This document shows positions 23,173 through 33,430 of a stretch of 64,000 bases of DNA, in pieces. The notes beneath the pieces were generated by a model, which had not been told where the DNA came from, searched no databases, and saw nothing but the letters and a program-made list of their open reading frames with translations. The first letter of the stretch is position 1, and each line of letters starts with the position of its first letter. Source of the DNA: Trichostrongylus colubriformis (Eukaryota > Nematoda > Chromadorea > Rhabditida > Trichostrongylidae); assembly GCA_963978905.1 (NCBI GenBank), contig OZ022260.1:10033725-10097724 (forward strand). Reading direction: 5' to 3'. Both the position numbers and the translations under genes were made by a program.

Positions 23173-26100
23173 GCTGATATGTTGGTTGCTCTTGGGCTTC
23201 TACTTGGAACAGTGGTTATTTCTATCATATTGCTAATCAGCATCAGACAGAAACATATGCTTATCATGATGTTATACCTTCTCGCCAAGGTAAAATATGA
23301 GAAAATAGTCACGTTTCCATCTTTTTTTTGCTTTCTTCGAATATCATATCGTTAGGATAAGGTTTGGAAACGTGGTGCGCGGTGCACCAGCTGGAAGCGC
23401 CCTATGTAGTTGAGTCCTCAGGTGGTTAGCTGGACAACCTAATCGCTCTGGGACCCGACTACATACAATGTCTTCAGTTCGTACGCATCGTGTCGCGCGA
23501 CGCTTGCAGCTATACAAAACTCTGTTCTAGCGTTACATGTAATTAAATAAATTCGTTTAGATAATTGCTTTCATCGTTGGATACTTAGCAGTGCGTCAGG
23601 AGAACAAGGCTCTTTATATCGTTACTGTTGTTATTACTGTGAGTTGCTAATATCAATATCATCTGTGCGATGTTCTCGTCTTGAGGAAGATGATGGTTTT
23701 TTTTTGGAGTAGATGTTATTGAATAAGGGGGGACTTTCTTAATTAATGAAACATTTGTATGGTTAATGTGTTAAACTTACTAAACGTGAAGCAGTGTCAT
23801 TCCATCACATAATGAAGCCTTAAAGAAATCTTTCACGGAAAAATGAGTTTTTCTGTTACCCATATATTTATGATGTATTCGCCTAATGTGGGCCGCATAC
23901 GAAGTTTCTTGCGAAAAAATGTGAATCCGGCTAAGATACAGCACCACAAAGACTTGGCTGGATGCGCGGGGCCTCCGAGCAGGTGCCTACCCGTCGTCCG
24001 TCGCGCTCGGAGACGCATTCCCACCCTCCGTTACCAGCCGCGGCGGAAGGCAGGACAGGGCTTTGATTCGGAGCCCCGTCTACCGGAGGAGAGCCATATC
24101 TTGGCCGAGTTCTCACTTTTTCGCATGAAATTTTGCATGTGGCGCCTATCAGACAAATACAACATAATTATATGGGTAACAAAGAAGCTCCTTTTTCCGT
24201 GGATGATTCCTTTATTTAAAAAAAAATTCAAAAAATAGTACATGTTGCGCAACAAATACTATTACGCGGTAAAAAACCGAGTAGCTCAGGCAAGAGTTTG
24301 AAGACAGTGGTAGGGGTAATGTGGGTGATGAGGAATCCCTAAAAGGAGTCATTCACCCGAAAACTACGGGTTTGGAAAGCCTATTTGCGGCGAAATCCCC
24401 CGCGAAGGGCGCGCCCCCTAACTGTGGCAGAGGCGACCTTTCAGCTCGAGCCGCCTTACTGTACTCGGTCCGCCTCCTAGCGACTGATTGGCTGGGGTGG
24501 GAATGGAAGGTATCGAGGCCCGCTCTCTCAGTTTTAGCTTGAAGCTCACACCAGAAAAAAGGATGCTTTCTCATTTCTGAACATCCCTTCGTGTTTAAGA
24601 CATGGCAACAAGTCCATGGAAAACTCGTCCGGACTACCCGCCTCTCCACGGGAAGGCTCTATGTGAGAAATCGACGGTGGAAAGGGTTCTATTTCTCAGG
24701 TCTTTGGCCACTTCTATCCGTTTTTTCTTGAGTGTCCTATTAATAGGCATCTAGACTTTCATATTCACTACTTCTTTTACTTTTCTGCCGAATTTCCCCG
24801 AACACTGCCTTTAACAAGAGAAACTAGAATTGGAGATGAATATTTAAAACGATTCTGAGCAACATGTATCTCATCATCACTTTTCGATTCGACCTCCTTT
24901 TCGGATGACGACACGTACATAGATGTTCGGATTGCGAGTCGATGACTGACAGGACGCAGGTGGTCGACATCGAGTTTTGTCCAATCCCGTCAAAGTGCAG
25001 CCCTGACGGACTCCAAACTTCGATGAGGTGTTCCTCTTCCAAATATCCTCGGACGGTGTAGTCCAGAGGATTGTGATCAGGGGAGGAGCTTCTCCTTGCA
25101 CAATTTTCACGTGCTCGTTGGTTCACGGGGGTCTCCGACTCCTACCCCAAGCGCCGTCATCCGAAATTGAGGAGGTTGAATCGAAAAGTGATGGTTATAT
25201 ACTGTTTAGAATCGTTATGATTATTTATCATTCAATTTTCGTGTTTATTGCGCACCTTATTGATATAAAAAACTTCGTGTGGTGTGAGAATATAGCAGAC
25301 GTGATACTTAGCTTCACAAGATCACACTACACTCAGCAAAATGTCCCCTCCCCTCTCTCTCTCTCTAGCATCAGAACAGCACCTCGGCTTGACTTTTAAT
25401 GCAAATTATGAAAACATCCACATTTGAAATTCAGTGCAATAGCAATGTTCTAAAATCGTAATTTTCAGATTGCAGCCCTTGTAGGTGCAATATACTTTGC
25501 TGCCAGAGCAATTGTAGAGGTTACAGACAATCCAGGTGAGAAGAAAATCTGGTACCTTCTGCGCTTCACGCGATACCATTTAGAGTGAGGAAACGATAGG
25601 GAGTTGGCATGCGTCAGGACACCCCAACTGGGTTACAGGCCAAGCGAGTTGGGTCAGCGCGCGAGAATCGCATCAGTGTTCCCGTTGTGGAACGGCATGG
25701 TCGCGCTATAAATTGGCTCAATTCACAGTAAGACCAATAGGGAAATTGTCGCCTGGGAGACCCAATCGACATTGTTGGTGACCCAACTGGATAGTCTTGG
25801 CGCACATGCATAAGAATGCTGATGTGTATCGCTTGGGTCTATTTTGATACGTGCGAGCTGGAGACGTTGTATGTAGCCAAATGTACTCCATTTTGAAACG
25901 CCTGACAGGGCGTGGCCTACAGACATGGGTGAGTGGCGAGAGTGAGGGTGCGTGACAAGAGTGAGAGTGTGTGACGGAGTGAGAGAGTTTGGTACACTGT
26001 CACCCAAGTCCGTAGGCCACGCCCTGTCAGGCGCTCCCAAATGGACTGTACTTAAGCAATAACGACATGAAAAGGACGAAGGGAATAATCGCCTAACCCA

Positions 26101-29100
26101 ACAAACCCAACGACATAGGACGCTGCTGATGCGCATGCTGCTCGCCGAGTGCAAAATCCTATCTTGAAGAAATCGTACACGGAGAGTTTCTTTGCTACCC
26201 ATGTATTTATGCTGTATAAATCTTCACGCAAAAGAGTAAGAATCCGGTTAACAAAAAGATACAGCTTTTCAAGATGGCGGACGAAAGGGCGGGGTCTCCT
26301 AGCGGGTACCTCGCCTCGTTGCCCACCGCTGTCGGAGAAGCAGATGGCATACTTTACGTAACTTTCTGTATTCACTCTACTTTTTGACCGCGACGGATGA
26401 CGGGGTTGGGCATCTACTTGGAGGCCCGTCCCTCTCTTCGCCACTTAAGGAAGCTGTATCTTAGCCGGATTGTCACTTTTTCGCGTAGAACATGCATGCG
26501 GTCCTTATTGAGCAAACACAAAAGAGGAAGTCATTTTTCCGTGCACGATTCCTTTACCGATGAACACTCCAGATTCTTTGCTCCAATCATCTGTTTGAAA
26601 CACCCTTACTGGAGGTAGAGCACTCCCAGGTGTCGAGAAAATAACCGCTTCAGTAGGACTCCTGCTCCACTTCTGAGGGGTCCAAATACGACCCCCCATT
26701 TTTTACCACTACATACCAGTACATATATGATGTCGGATTGTATAGCTTCAATGTGTTTTATTGCTATGTATTCTTAACCAGAGCGAAAAAATATTTCACA
26801 CTAAATCACATTGATTGATTCGCTGTGAAATACCCTTCGCTTTTCATCTGTCACCCTCCGGTCCGGTCAGATATGTCTCTTCGGCTCCCAGTGTACCTCG
26901 ACTGGAGGGTGCACCGAGAGGCTTTCATTGGTGTGTGCTCGCTCGGATTCCGCTTTCCAAGCAGCGATATATGAATCCTAGTTATTTATGCAAACGGTTA
27001 ATTGTGCACATGAGCATTTCAGCTGGAACAACAGCAACGTACTTCATCATCTGCACTGTTGAAGTAATAGGTATGTTTTTCGCGGTGTCGAAATCCTAAG
27101 TAATCTCAAATTTAAATTTCCGCTGACAATGCAGGAGACCTCGCCTAAACGATTTCGCTTAGCATACTCTGTGATGAACCATCAAACCACTGTTTGCACT
27201 CATTAGAGGCCGGGGAACTGATCATCGTGAATGCCACGAACTCAAGCCACACACTAACTCAGAGGGCGTGGTCGATCCCTTAGACCGCTTTCATACTTCG
27301 CGGTAACGGCAACGCCAGCACTGTATATAAGCTCCACTTAACCATAGTACAGTACGATTATCTCTACGAGGGCCAAATACGACATCCCCCATTCTATTGA
27401 CCTCTTCATTACCAACAAGTGTTGTTTGATTGTAAAGTTAGTTACAATGTGTTTTATCGCTATGTATTCTTACTTGAAGCAAAAAAGGACATTTATTACA
27501 CATTTACACGAGTTCGCTATCATCTGCTTATTCAGAGTTTAGATTCCAGTGCTTATAGCTGACCTCTCCAGGTACGACCCCCCCCTCCACCCACTTGGTC
27601 ATGCACAAACCCCCCCCCCCCCCTCCCTCCGCCCCAGTCGAGGAATTCTCGACTCCCGGTGTACCTTGATGATGACGGTGGACAGAGCCCGCACAAATCT
27701 GTGGCAGAAGCATGTGCGGGTCTTTCCACAGTTTGGCACACTGTCAAGACTCTCGCCGAAATTAGAGTGTCGCTATAGATTCGCGCGGGCTCTCGCCATC
27801 ATAATATTAGGTTGCCCCAAAAGTCTTGTCGTATTTTTCCAAAAAAAAAAATTAGAAACTCTTGTACACTTCGAGGCAGGTCCAGGCGGTTCAGGAATAT
27901 GGTAGAACGTTCCCTAAGCTTTCTAGGAAAATTCATATTGACCCACCAGATCCCGTGGAGAGAGCTACAATGCCCGTTGACCGTGCGCCGCTGGTTCATC
28001 AGCTTCAGCAACGGCGAGATTGACATGAAAGACAAACCACGCTTGGGACTGTGCTGGTTCTGGGATGCGGAAGGAATGCTTTTCCGCGAGGTGCAGGTAC
28101 AAGGCGAGACAGTCACCGCTACCGTATGCACCCACCAGCTCCAGCAGCTCGCTGTCGCTGTTCGAGAAAAGCGCCGAAAAAGGTCCGCGGTCACCCTCCT
28201 ACATGACGACGCCCGCTCCAATTTCCTCCGATTTCGCGAAAAGTGCCCAGGCCAAGCTACAGGAGCTCGGCTGGGATATTTTGCCCCACCCGCCATACAC
28301 TCCAGACATTGCCCTTTCTGACCAACACCTTACCCATCCTCTCGAATCCTTCCTGGCCAAGAGAAAATTCCTTGATTATGACTTGCTTGCGAAGGCGATC
28401 GCTGACTTCTTCGACTCTCAGAACCCAGAGTTCTGGGAGGAGGGAATCAACGATTTTCCTGTAAAGTAGCAGAGGGTTGCCGATAACAATGGTCACTATA
28501 TTGTTGCCTAATTGTTATTTGTTGGACGAAAAAAAAGTGATGATCGAAAAAATACGACAAGACTTTTGGGACAACCTAATATTTCGATCATCATACTGTA
28601 ATATTATTCGGTCGAGCGGTATAAATAGAGCGCATCGCAATATTGCTAGCGTTGCCAGCGGCGCGAACTCGACTATGGCCGTCGAAGCCGCTGCTGCTAC
28701 GTGCGGAAGGTTTTACGATGTACCACATTACCGGATTTTCCACTAAAGGTAACACGATCGATGAAGTGGTTATTCAGTAAGATGAAATATCCAATTTCTG
28801 AGAGAATTAAGAGGTTCAAAGAAGCAATGTGTGGAGCGCTTGTGAACGAGGTGCATTTGAGGCTATTCGGCCTCGCTCTGCGTTGACCAGTGACCACTCT
28901 TTGACCGTTGACCAGTGGCCGAGCTCCCCCTACCAGTTTGTGCGTTAGTTAATTGCTTGCTGGAGTCACGGTCTATGTGGCTCTGGTTCACTCTCAGTGA
29001 TAGGGCGCACCGGAAAACACTTCCGCGCAGAGTCATCGAGGAGAATAGGAAGTCATTTCTTTATCCAAAGTGTGCTTATGGTTACTGTCGACGATCAGTG

Positions 29101-29163
29101 AAAATATAATTTAACATTTCAGTTCTAATCCACATGATATACTATTCTATCAAAATCATGTGA
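23173..29163 (+). CDS. Small four-transmembrane-segment protein, family not recognised (5 exons)
   Basis: Exons 23173-23289, 23561-23638, 25469-25535, 27023-27070 and 29123-29163 splice in frame (phases 0,0,1,1) behind clear acceptors (TTGCAG, TTTAG, TTTTCAG, ATTTCAG, ATTTCAG). From the ATG at 23179 they encode 114 aa with four hydrophobic segments at about residues 1-22, 27-48, 54-75 and 90-112, separated by short polar loops (SIRQKH, VRQENK, VTDNPAG). This looks like a compact tetraspan membrane protein. The first exon is preceded by TTGCAG only six bases before the ATG, so it is either SL trans-spliced or joined to the acidic exons at 17627-18404. The stop TGA (29161-29163) is followed by AATAAA at 29234. 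An alternative keeps a GT donor at 29160 and an acceptor at 29293 and adds about 13 residues. Function unknown; introns are crowded with MITEs and a mariner. Confidence 0.6.
23821..24213. mobile_element. MITE, AAAGGAATCGTCCACGG family, copy 4, in intron of the four-TM gene
   Basis: AAAGAAATCTTTCACGGAAA at the left, TTTCCGTGGATGATTCCTTT at the right. The interior GCATACGAAGTTTC segment is shared with the family. Confidence 0.75.
24299..24816. mobile_element. MITE, TTTAAAGGCAGCATTAGGGG family, copy 1, in intron of the four-TM gene
   Basis: Diverged ends (AAGACAGTGGTAGGGG and CCCCGAACACTGCCTTTAA). The interior shares GGCGAAATCCCCGCGAAGG and GACTGATTGGCTGGGGTGGG with the other copies. Confidence 0.75.
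24835..25235. mobile_element. Palindromic MITE (TCGACCTCC family), copy 2, in intron of the four-TM gene
   Basis: TTTTCGATTCGACCTCCTTT at the left, TTGAGGAGGTTGAATCGAAA at the right. The interior is homologous to 10320-10740. Confidence 0.7.
25880..26052. mobile_element. Small MITE (GCCTGACAGGGCGTGGCCTAC ends), copy 1, in intron of the four-TM gene
   Basis: CGCCTGACAGGGCGTGGCCT at the left and AGGCCACGCCCTGTCAGGCG at the right are exact complements. The middle is GTGAGAGTG-rich. Confidence 0.8.
26165..26556. mobile_element. MITE, AAAGGAATCGTCCACGG family, copy 5, in intron of the four-TM gene
   Basis: Diverged ends (AAGAAATCGTACACGG and TTTCCGTGCACGATTCCTTT) and the same internal layout. 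Confidence 0.7.
26690..27520. repeat. Direct duplication of about 150 bp (26690-26830 and 27365-27520)
   Basis: AATGTGTTTTATTGCTATGT with ATTCTTAACC recurs as AATGTGTTTTATCGCTATGT with ATTCTTACTT. Each copy is preceded by AAATACGACnCCCC. Exon 27023-27070 of the four-TM gene lies between the copies. Confidence 0.6.
27807..28579 (+). mobile_element. Internally deleted mariner transposon in the last intron of the four-TM gene
   Basis: TA-flanked (805-806 and 580-581 of their kilobases), with ends TTAGGTTGCCCCAAAAGTC and complement. It is 773 bp, against about 1.3 kb for an intact mariner. Transposase remnants on the + strand: RRWFISFSNGEIDMKDKPRL is fused directly to LCWFWDAEGMLFREVQ, so the middle is lost. 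A frameshift follows HDDARSNF, after which LQELGWDILPHPPYTPDIAL and the end FFDSQNPEFWEEGIN continue in another frame. Of the catalytic triad only remnants remain. Inactive. Confidence 0.9.
27870..28468 (+). pseudogene. Mariner transposase pseudogene
   Basis: Coding remains within the deleted mariner: N-terminal helix-turn-helix end, large internal deletion, then the C-terminal catalytic part with at least one frameshift around 28220-28240. It cannot encode an active DDD transposase. Confidence 0.85.
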
Positions 29164-29233
29164 GCTGAGAATGAAAGACAGGAGACATTTGTTACTCCCT
29201 TATAAAAGGACAACTTTATGTTATTTCTTATTG

Positions 29234-29239
29234 AATAAA
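29234..29239 (+). terminator. Putative poly(A) signal of the four-TM gene
   Basis: AATAAA lies about 70 bases after the TGA at 29161-29163, within normal nematode 3' UTR distance. It supports ending the gene here. Confidence 0.5.
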
Positions 29240-30221
29240 TTATTTTGTTCAATGCACTTCAGTGTTTAACTTCACAGCTAGAACATTTGTTTCAGTAGAA
29301 AAATCTATGTTTTACGGTTGGTCCTCAGTATATAACCCCCTTCGAAAACGCCTCCCGATCATTGAGTGTGCGACAGAGCGCTTGAATCCACGGGTGAGGT
29401 CAAGTGAAGAGGCGGTCGCGTCCCACAACGGGAGCAGTAGGACGCTTGTCTCGCGCGATAACTGATTCGAGTGTCCCGTCGCACGCGCCAATATGTGTCC
29501 CTAGTTGGATTCTGTGATTGGTTTGCCTGCTCGAAACAGTCCCGAGAGCACTACGACGCATATTCGGAGGAATGTAGAACAATACCCTCTTGCAGGTTCT
29601 CCCGGAAGATCTCCTGTAGAGGGAATATAGCGTGCGAGCTTTCAATCCGAACTTTTCACGCTCTCATACCTCAGAATGAGAGCGATGCCATTGCCGTACG
29701 GAGGCCCTAACGCTAAGTATGGCCAGCTTCTTCGCGCGCGATGGCTGTGACGTCACCTGGCACGTGACTTCCATGCTCCAGTGACTTTCTCATCCGGTGC
29801 GGATGGATACAAGCCACGTGTGTCGATCATAGGAGAGTCCAACAGCACAAACGTGGTTTGCGCGCGCGGAGTCTTGAACGAGTTTATTGAGAAACAGTTG
29901 GTGCACCAGTTTGGCACAGATCCATCAAATTTTCGTTAGTGCCAAAAACGGAGATCATATCTGTGCTCAGCTCCCCGAATTAACTCTATAGGCCGAACTT
30001 TGAACGGAAATCATTTTTGTGCAGTTCATGGTTTATGGGGTAGTGGTGGTTGAATAGTGCTCAAGACCTTTCTATAAGAACCTTTTCCACAAGATTTTTC
30101 TGTGGGGGACTGTAGCAAGCAACCATCCATTTCGAGTCTTTCAACGCTCCTTCAGAATGAGAGCGGACCAAGGAACTAGGCACTGTGCCAGCGATTCCGC
30201 TGGTATTGCCGTGCAGAAGCG

Positions 30222-30375
30222 TTAGGCCGCCGTCAGACTTTGCGATCTGCGATTCTGCGATTTTGCGGTATCGCACTTTCGTACGCGAAGTAGCGGCACT
30301 GCACAATCTCAAGTTGTAGTACCGCGTGCGGAAGTGCGATGCCGCAAAATCGCAAAGACTGACGGCGGCCTTACA
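30222..30375. repeat. Small palindromic repeat (GTCAGACTTNGCGATT family), copy 3
   Basis: GGCCGCCGTCAGACTTTGCG at the left, with its complement at the right ending CTGACGGCGGCCTTA. The cleanest copy of the family. Confidence 0.7.
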
Positions 30376-31900
30376 AGCCTTGTTAGCATTAGACTATGCC
30401 AGCTTCCTCGCGCGCGATGGTTGTGACGTCACTATTCGCGTATCGCGGCTTGTTTCCCATGCCAGTGAATCCTTTTGCCGCTAATATGGTAGAGCCACGT
30501 AGACATGACACATACACGCGCAGATTCCAAAGCCAGTTCAAAATACCGGTAGGGCGATAAATCTCGTGTCAAGCCACGATGAACGGAAAAGGTGGAAGGT
30601 ACCTTCAGCAGCAGTGCCCCCTCCCACACCGCTAGTCGGGCCGCATGCTTACTTCTGCAGTTTATCTCGCAGCGGGAGGACGGTACGGCCACACTATTGA
30701 CTATATTCACGTGTCGATATCTCACAGCAAAAGCTGTTCAGAATCTATTAGTTAGCACTCATACTTGCGTCACGCGAAGGGACACTAAGTACGAATGTGA
30801 GCGCAGTACTATGGACTGGCACAAACGGGAATATCTGGCAACGCCCGCAGGTTGTGTTCATTTTTATGTCGCTTCACATGGTCGTTCAAAAGTGAGAATG
30901 TTAAGCTCTGGAGTCATTGGATAGGTTGGAACTACTCGGAAACCATTAACCGCTCTGGATAGTGCAATGCTTGGCGCAGTATAAGGAACTGGTAATTTTC
31001 AAGCGGTCCAGTTTCTATCAGATCACGTGAATCGTTCCGAGAGCTATTTCACATTTAATAAACGTCGAATTTCTGGTCACATCTGGAACCGCATGGCCAA
31101 GTATGAGCCAAAATTGGTTCCAGTAGTGTGTTTCAGTGTTTAAAGGAACCAGGAGGGAGCAAAGGAGCGAAAGAAGTATTTGTAAACACTATCCTTTGTA
31201 AACGAACACTTGAGCTCAGAAGAGATTATATGTGGCGAAACTCGCGTTGAGAAGCGTGCCTTTAGGGCGCTCATGCAACCCTAGTTAGCTTCACCCTGGG
31301 CTGCACGCTTCACTAGCCGAGTTGCCTGCTGGCAGCGGGCAGGAAGGCCGACCCCTTTGTCATTTGATGACGCGTAGGGTGAATATGATATTATAAAATA
31401 AAATAAAATATTTCAATCATAATGATGTAAAACAAGTGAAAAAACAAGCAGAAACACACAGGAAACAGTGAAAGGAAGAATAACAAACGAATGAATTTGT
31501 GATAAAAAAACAAATTTAGAAAGTGAAGCACTTGGGGTGACTTATACACTTGAAATCTCGGCACGATGCCAAGGCGGCAATCTAAAGGAGTCGCAAGTAT
31601 AGACCGTAGGTCAGATTTACCCTCTTCCCGTGTTTTGCCACCACAGGTGCTCACATGTGTTTGAAAGATAACAGATATCTGTCAATTGTTGATAGCGTTT
31701 CATTCTTTATATATTTCAGTCTAATACAGTCGACATAGGTAAGCAACATAGATCTTCTGCTTTTTTCCTATTTACGGTAACTTACACGCAATGGGCCAAG
31801 AATGGTGACCACAAGATCGACATTGTTAGTTTTAACTCGGAATGATGGTATAACTTTCCATCTCGAAGTGTTACCAAAGCACAAACCTCGTGGCTCTAGC

Positions 31901-32312
31901 ATAGTTCATACTCAGCGACCTATCACTGACCAAGCGCACAGCAAGGGCGAGCAGTGGAGGGGTAGAAAAACTAACCAGCGGCTGTGACGTCACCGCAGCC
32001 GGCGTCACCGCCATTGCTCCAAATGGCAATGAGCCACCGTTCAAAGTTTCCGGTTTCAGGACAGCATAGCATTTCTATAAGATTGGATTTGAGGTCACGA
32101 CCTTGGCATAGTTCATACTCGGCGACCTATAACTGACCCAGCGCACCACAAGGGGGAGCAGTGGAGGGGTAGAAAAACTAACCGGCGTCTGTGACGTTGC
32201 AGCCGCTGGCCGGCGTCACCACCATTGCTCCAAATGGCAATGAGCCACCGTTCAAAATTTCCGGTTTTAGGGCAGCAAAGCATTTCTACAAGATTGGATT
32301 TGAAGTCACTTC
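31901..32312. repeat. Tandem duplication, 207-bp unit, two copies
   Basis: ATAGTTCATACTCAGCGACC at 31901 recurs at 32108 as ATAGTTCATACTCGGCGACC. Both units run through GGGGTAGAAAAACTAACC and CCAAATGGCAATGAGCCACC to AAGATTGGATTTGA. Confidence 0.9.
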
Positions 32313-32774
32313 TGCGATTTTTGAACGTGATTATAACCCGAGTGCCGTAATCTGGAAAAATCTTAAAAAACTAAACGCACACACACTAGTCCACCGATAG
32401 CGTTAGTTGTCAGATTTTAATTTCCATGGCATCACGGTACAAGCACGCTTACTACCACTGCAGTGCACGGCCTCCAGTATTGAACAGCTTTTTCACTGGT
32501 GTCTGCGATCTCACGTAGCACGCACTGCTGGGGGTTTCTGTCGCCGAATAACTGCAGCGCAGGTCCTACGACCAATCGCATGTGGACCAGACGCGGTTCA
32601 CTATGCCGCGCGGGTATCGATCGGGGGACTCATTTCTGATACCCGAGCTGGCGGGCGCATTGATCACGGGGATTGTATGCGGCCCGAAATCAATAGCGGT
32701 TTTTTGATCAATACAGTCATCGGGAAATTACGTGACGAGGAGCAGGCATGAGCGTGGGATGACCGGGTGCGCGG

Positions 32775-33015
32775 CTATTGGTCGGATTTTCGCGCGGCCG
32801 CACGCGGCGAGTGCGAGTCGTTCGCAGCTTAATCTGTTGAAACAGCAGCAACAACTACAACATAGCGAACTTCCGAAGCTTCAACCTGCCATCTTTGAAG
32901 ATCCTTTACTGTACCAGCCCATTGCGTCTTGAGCGGAATTCTAAACGACAGCGACAAGTTCTACTGACGGCGCCGCGAATGCGACGCCGCGAAGCGAAAA
33001 TTCGACCAATCGTCA
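32775..33015. repeat. Dispersed repeat (CTTTGAAGATCC/ACCAGCCCA family), copy 2
   Basis: GGTCGGATTTTCGCGCGGCC at the left, GCGAAGCGAAAATTCGACC at the right, ACTGTACCAGCCCATTGC in the middle. Confidence 0.65.
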
Positions 33016-33420
33016 CACATCCGGAATGACCTCTCACGCCTCCGTTCAGAAGAAGATGACGGATGGAGCTCTTGAACTATTGGAAACATCTGAATACTTG
33101 AAATTGAGACTGCATTTATATTTGCTTAACGATCCATCTAGTTCAAAACTTTACCCTTATCTTCAGCTATTTACGATTAGACTCGATTGGGAAGCACCTT
33201 TTTCCCATAAGGGCGTGACTATAAAAGTTTTCCGAATAAAACTTGGTTGTGTGTGTCTAAAATGGACACACAGACCAAGTATTATTTGGGTTTCTTTGCG
33301 TGATAATGAGAGCAGAGTACCTACAGATCCAATGACCTCGAATAGACACTCTGGTCCTGCTTTCAAAGGCTTTTCTAATCGAAAATCCCAGAGATAGGTA
33401 GATATCAATAACATTGCTTT

Positions 33421-33430
33421 GTGAATTCAG
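33421..33430 (+). other. Splice acceptor abutting the start codon of p24-B
   Basis: GTGAATTCAG directly precedes the ATG, the same layout as in p24-A and p24-C. Candidate SL trans-splice site or end of a 5' UTR intron. Confidence 0.5.

Larger units (their letters stand above)
29164..33430. other. Intergenic region between the four-TM gene and p24-B
   Basis: Holds a small palindromic repeat (30222), a GC-rich repeat, a 207-bp tandem duplication (31901), and short recurring GCGCGCGATGGCTGTGACGT stretches at about 29737 and 30410. No supported gene. Confidence 0.6.
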
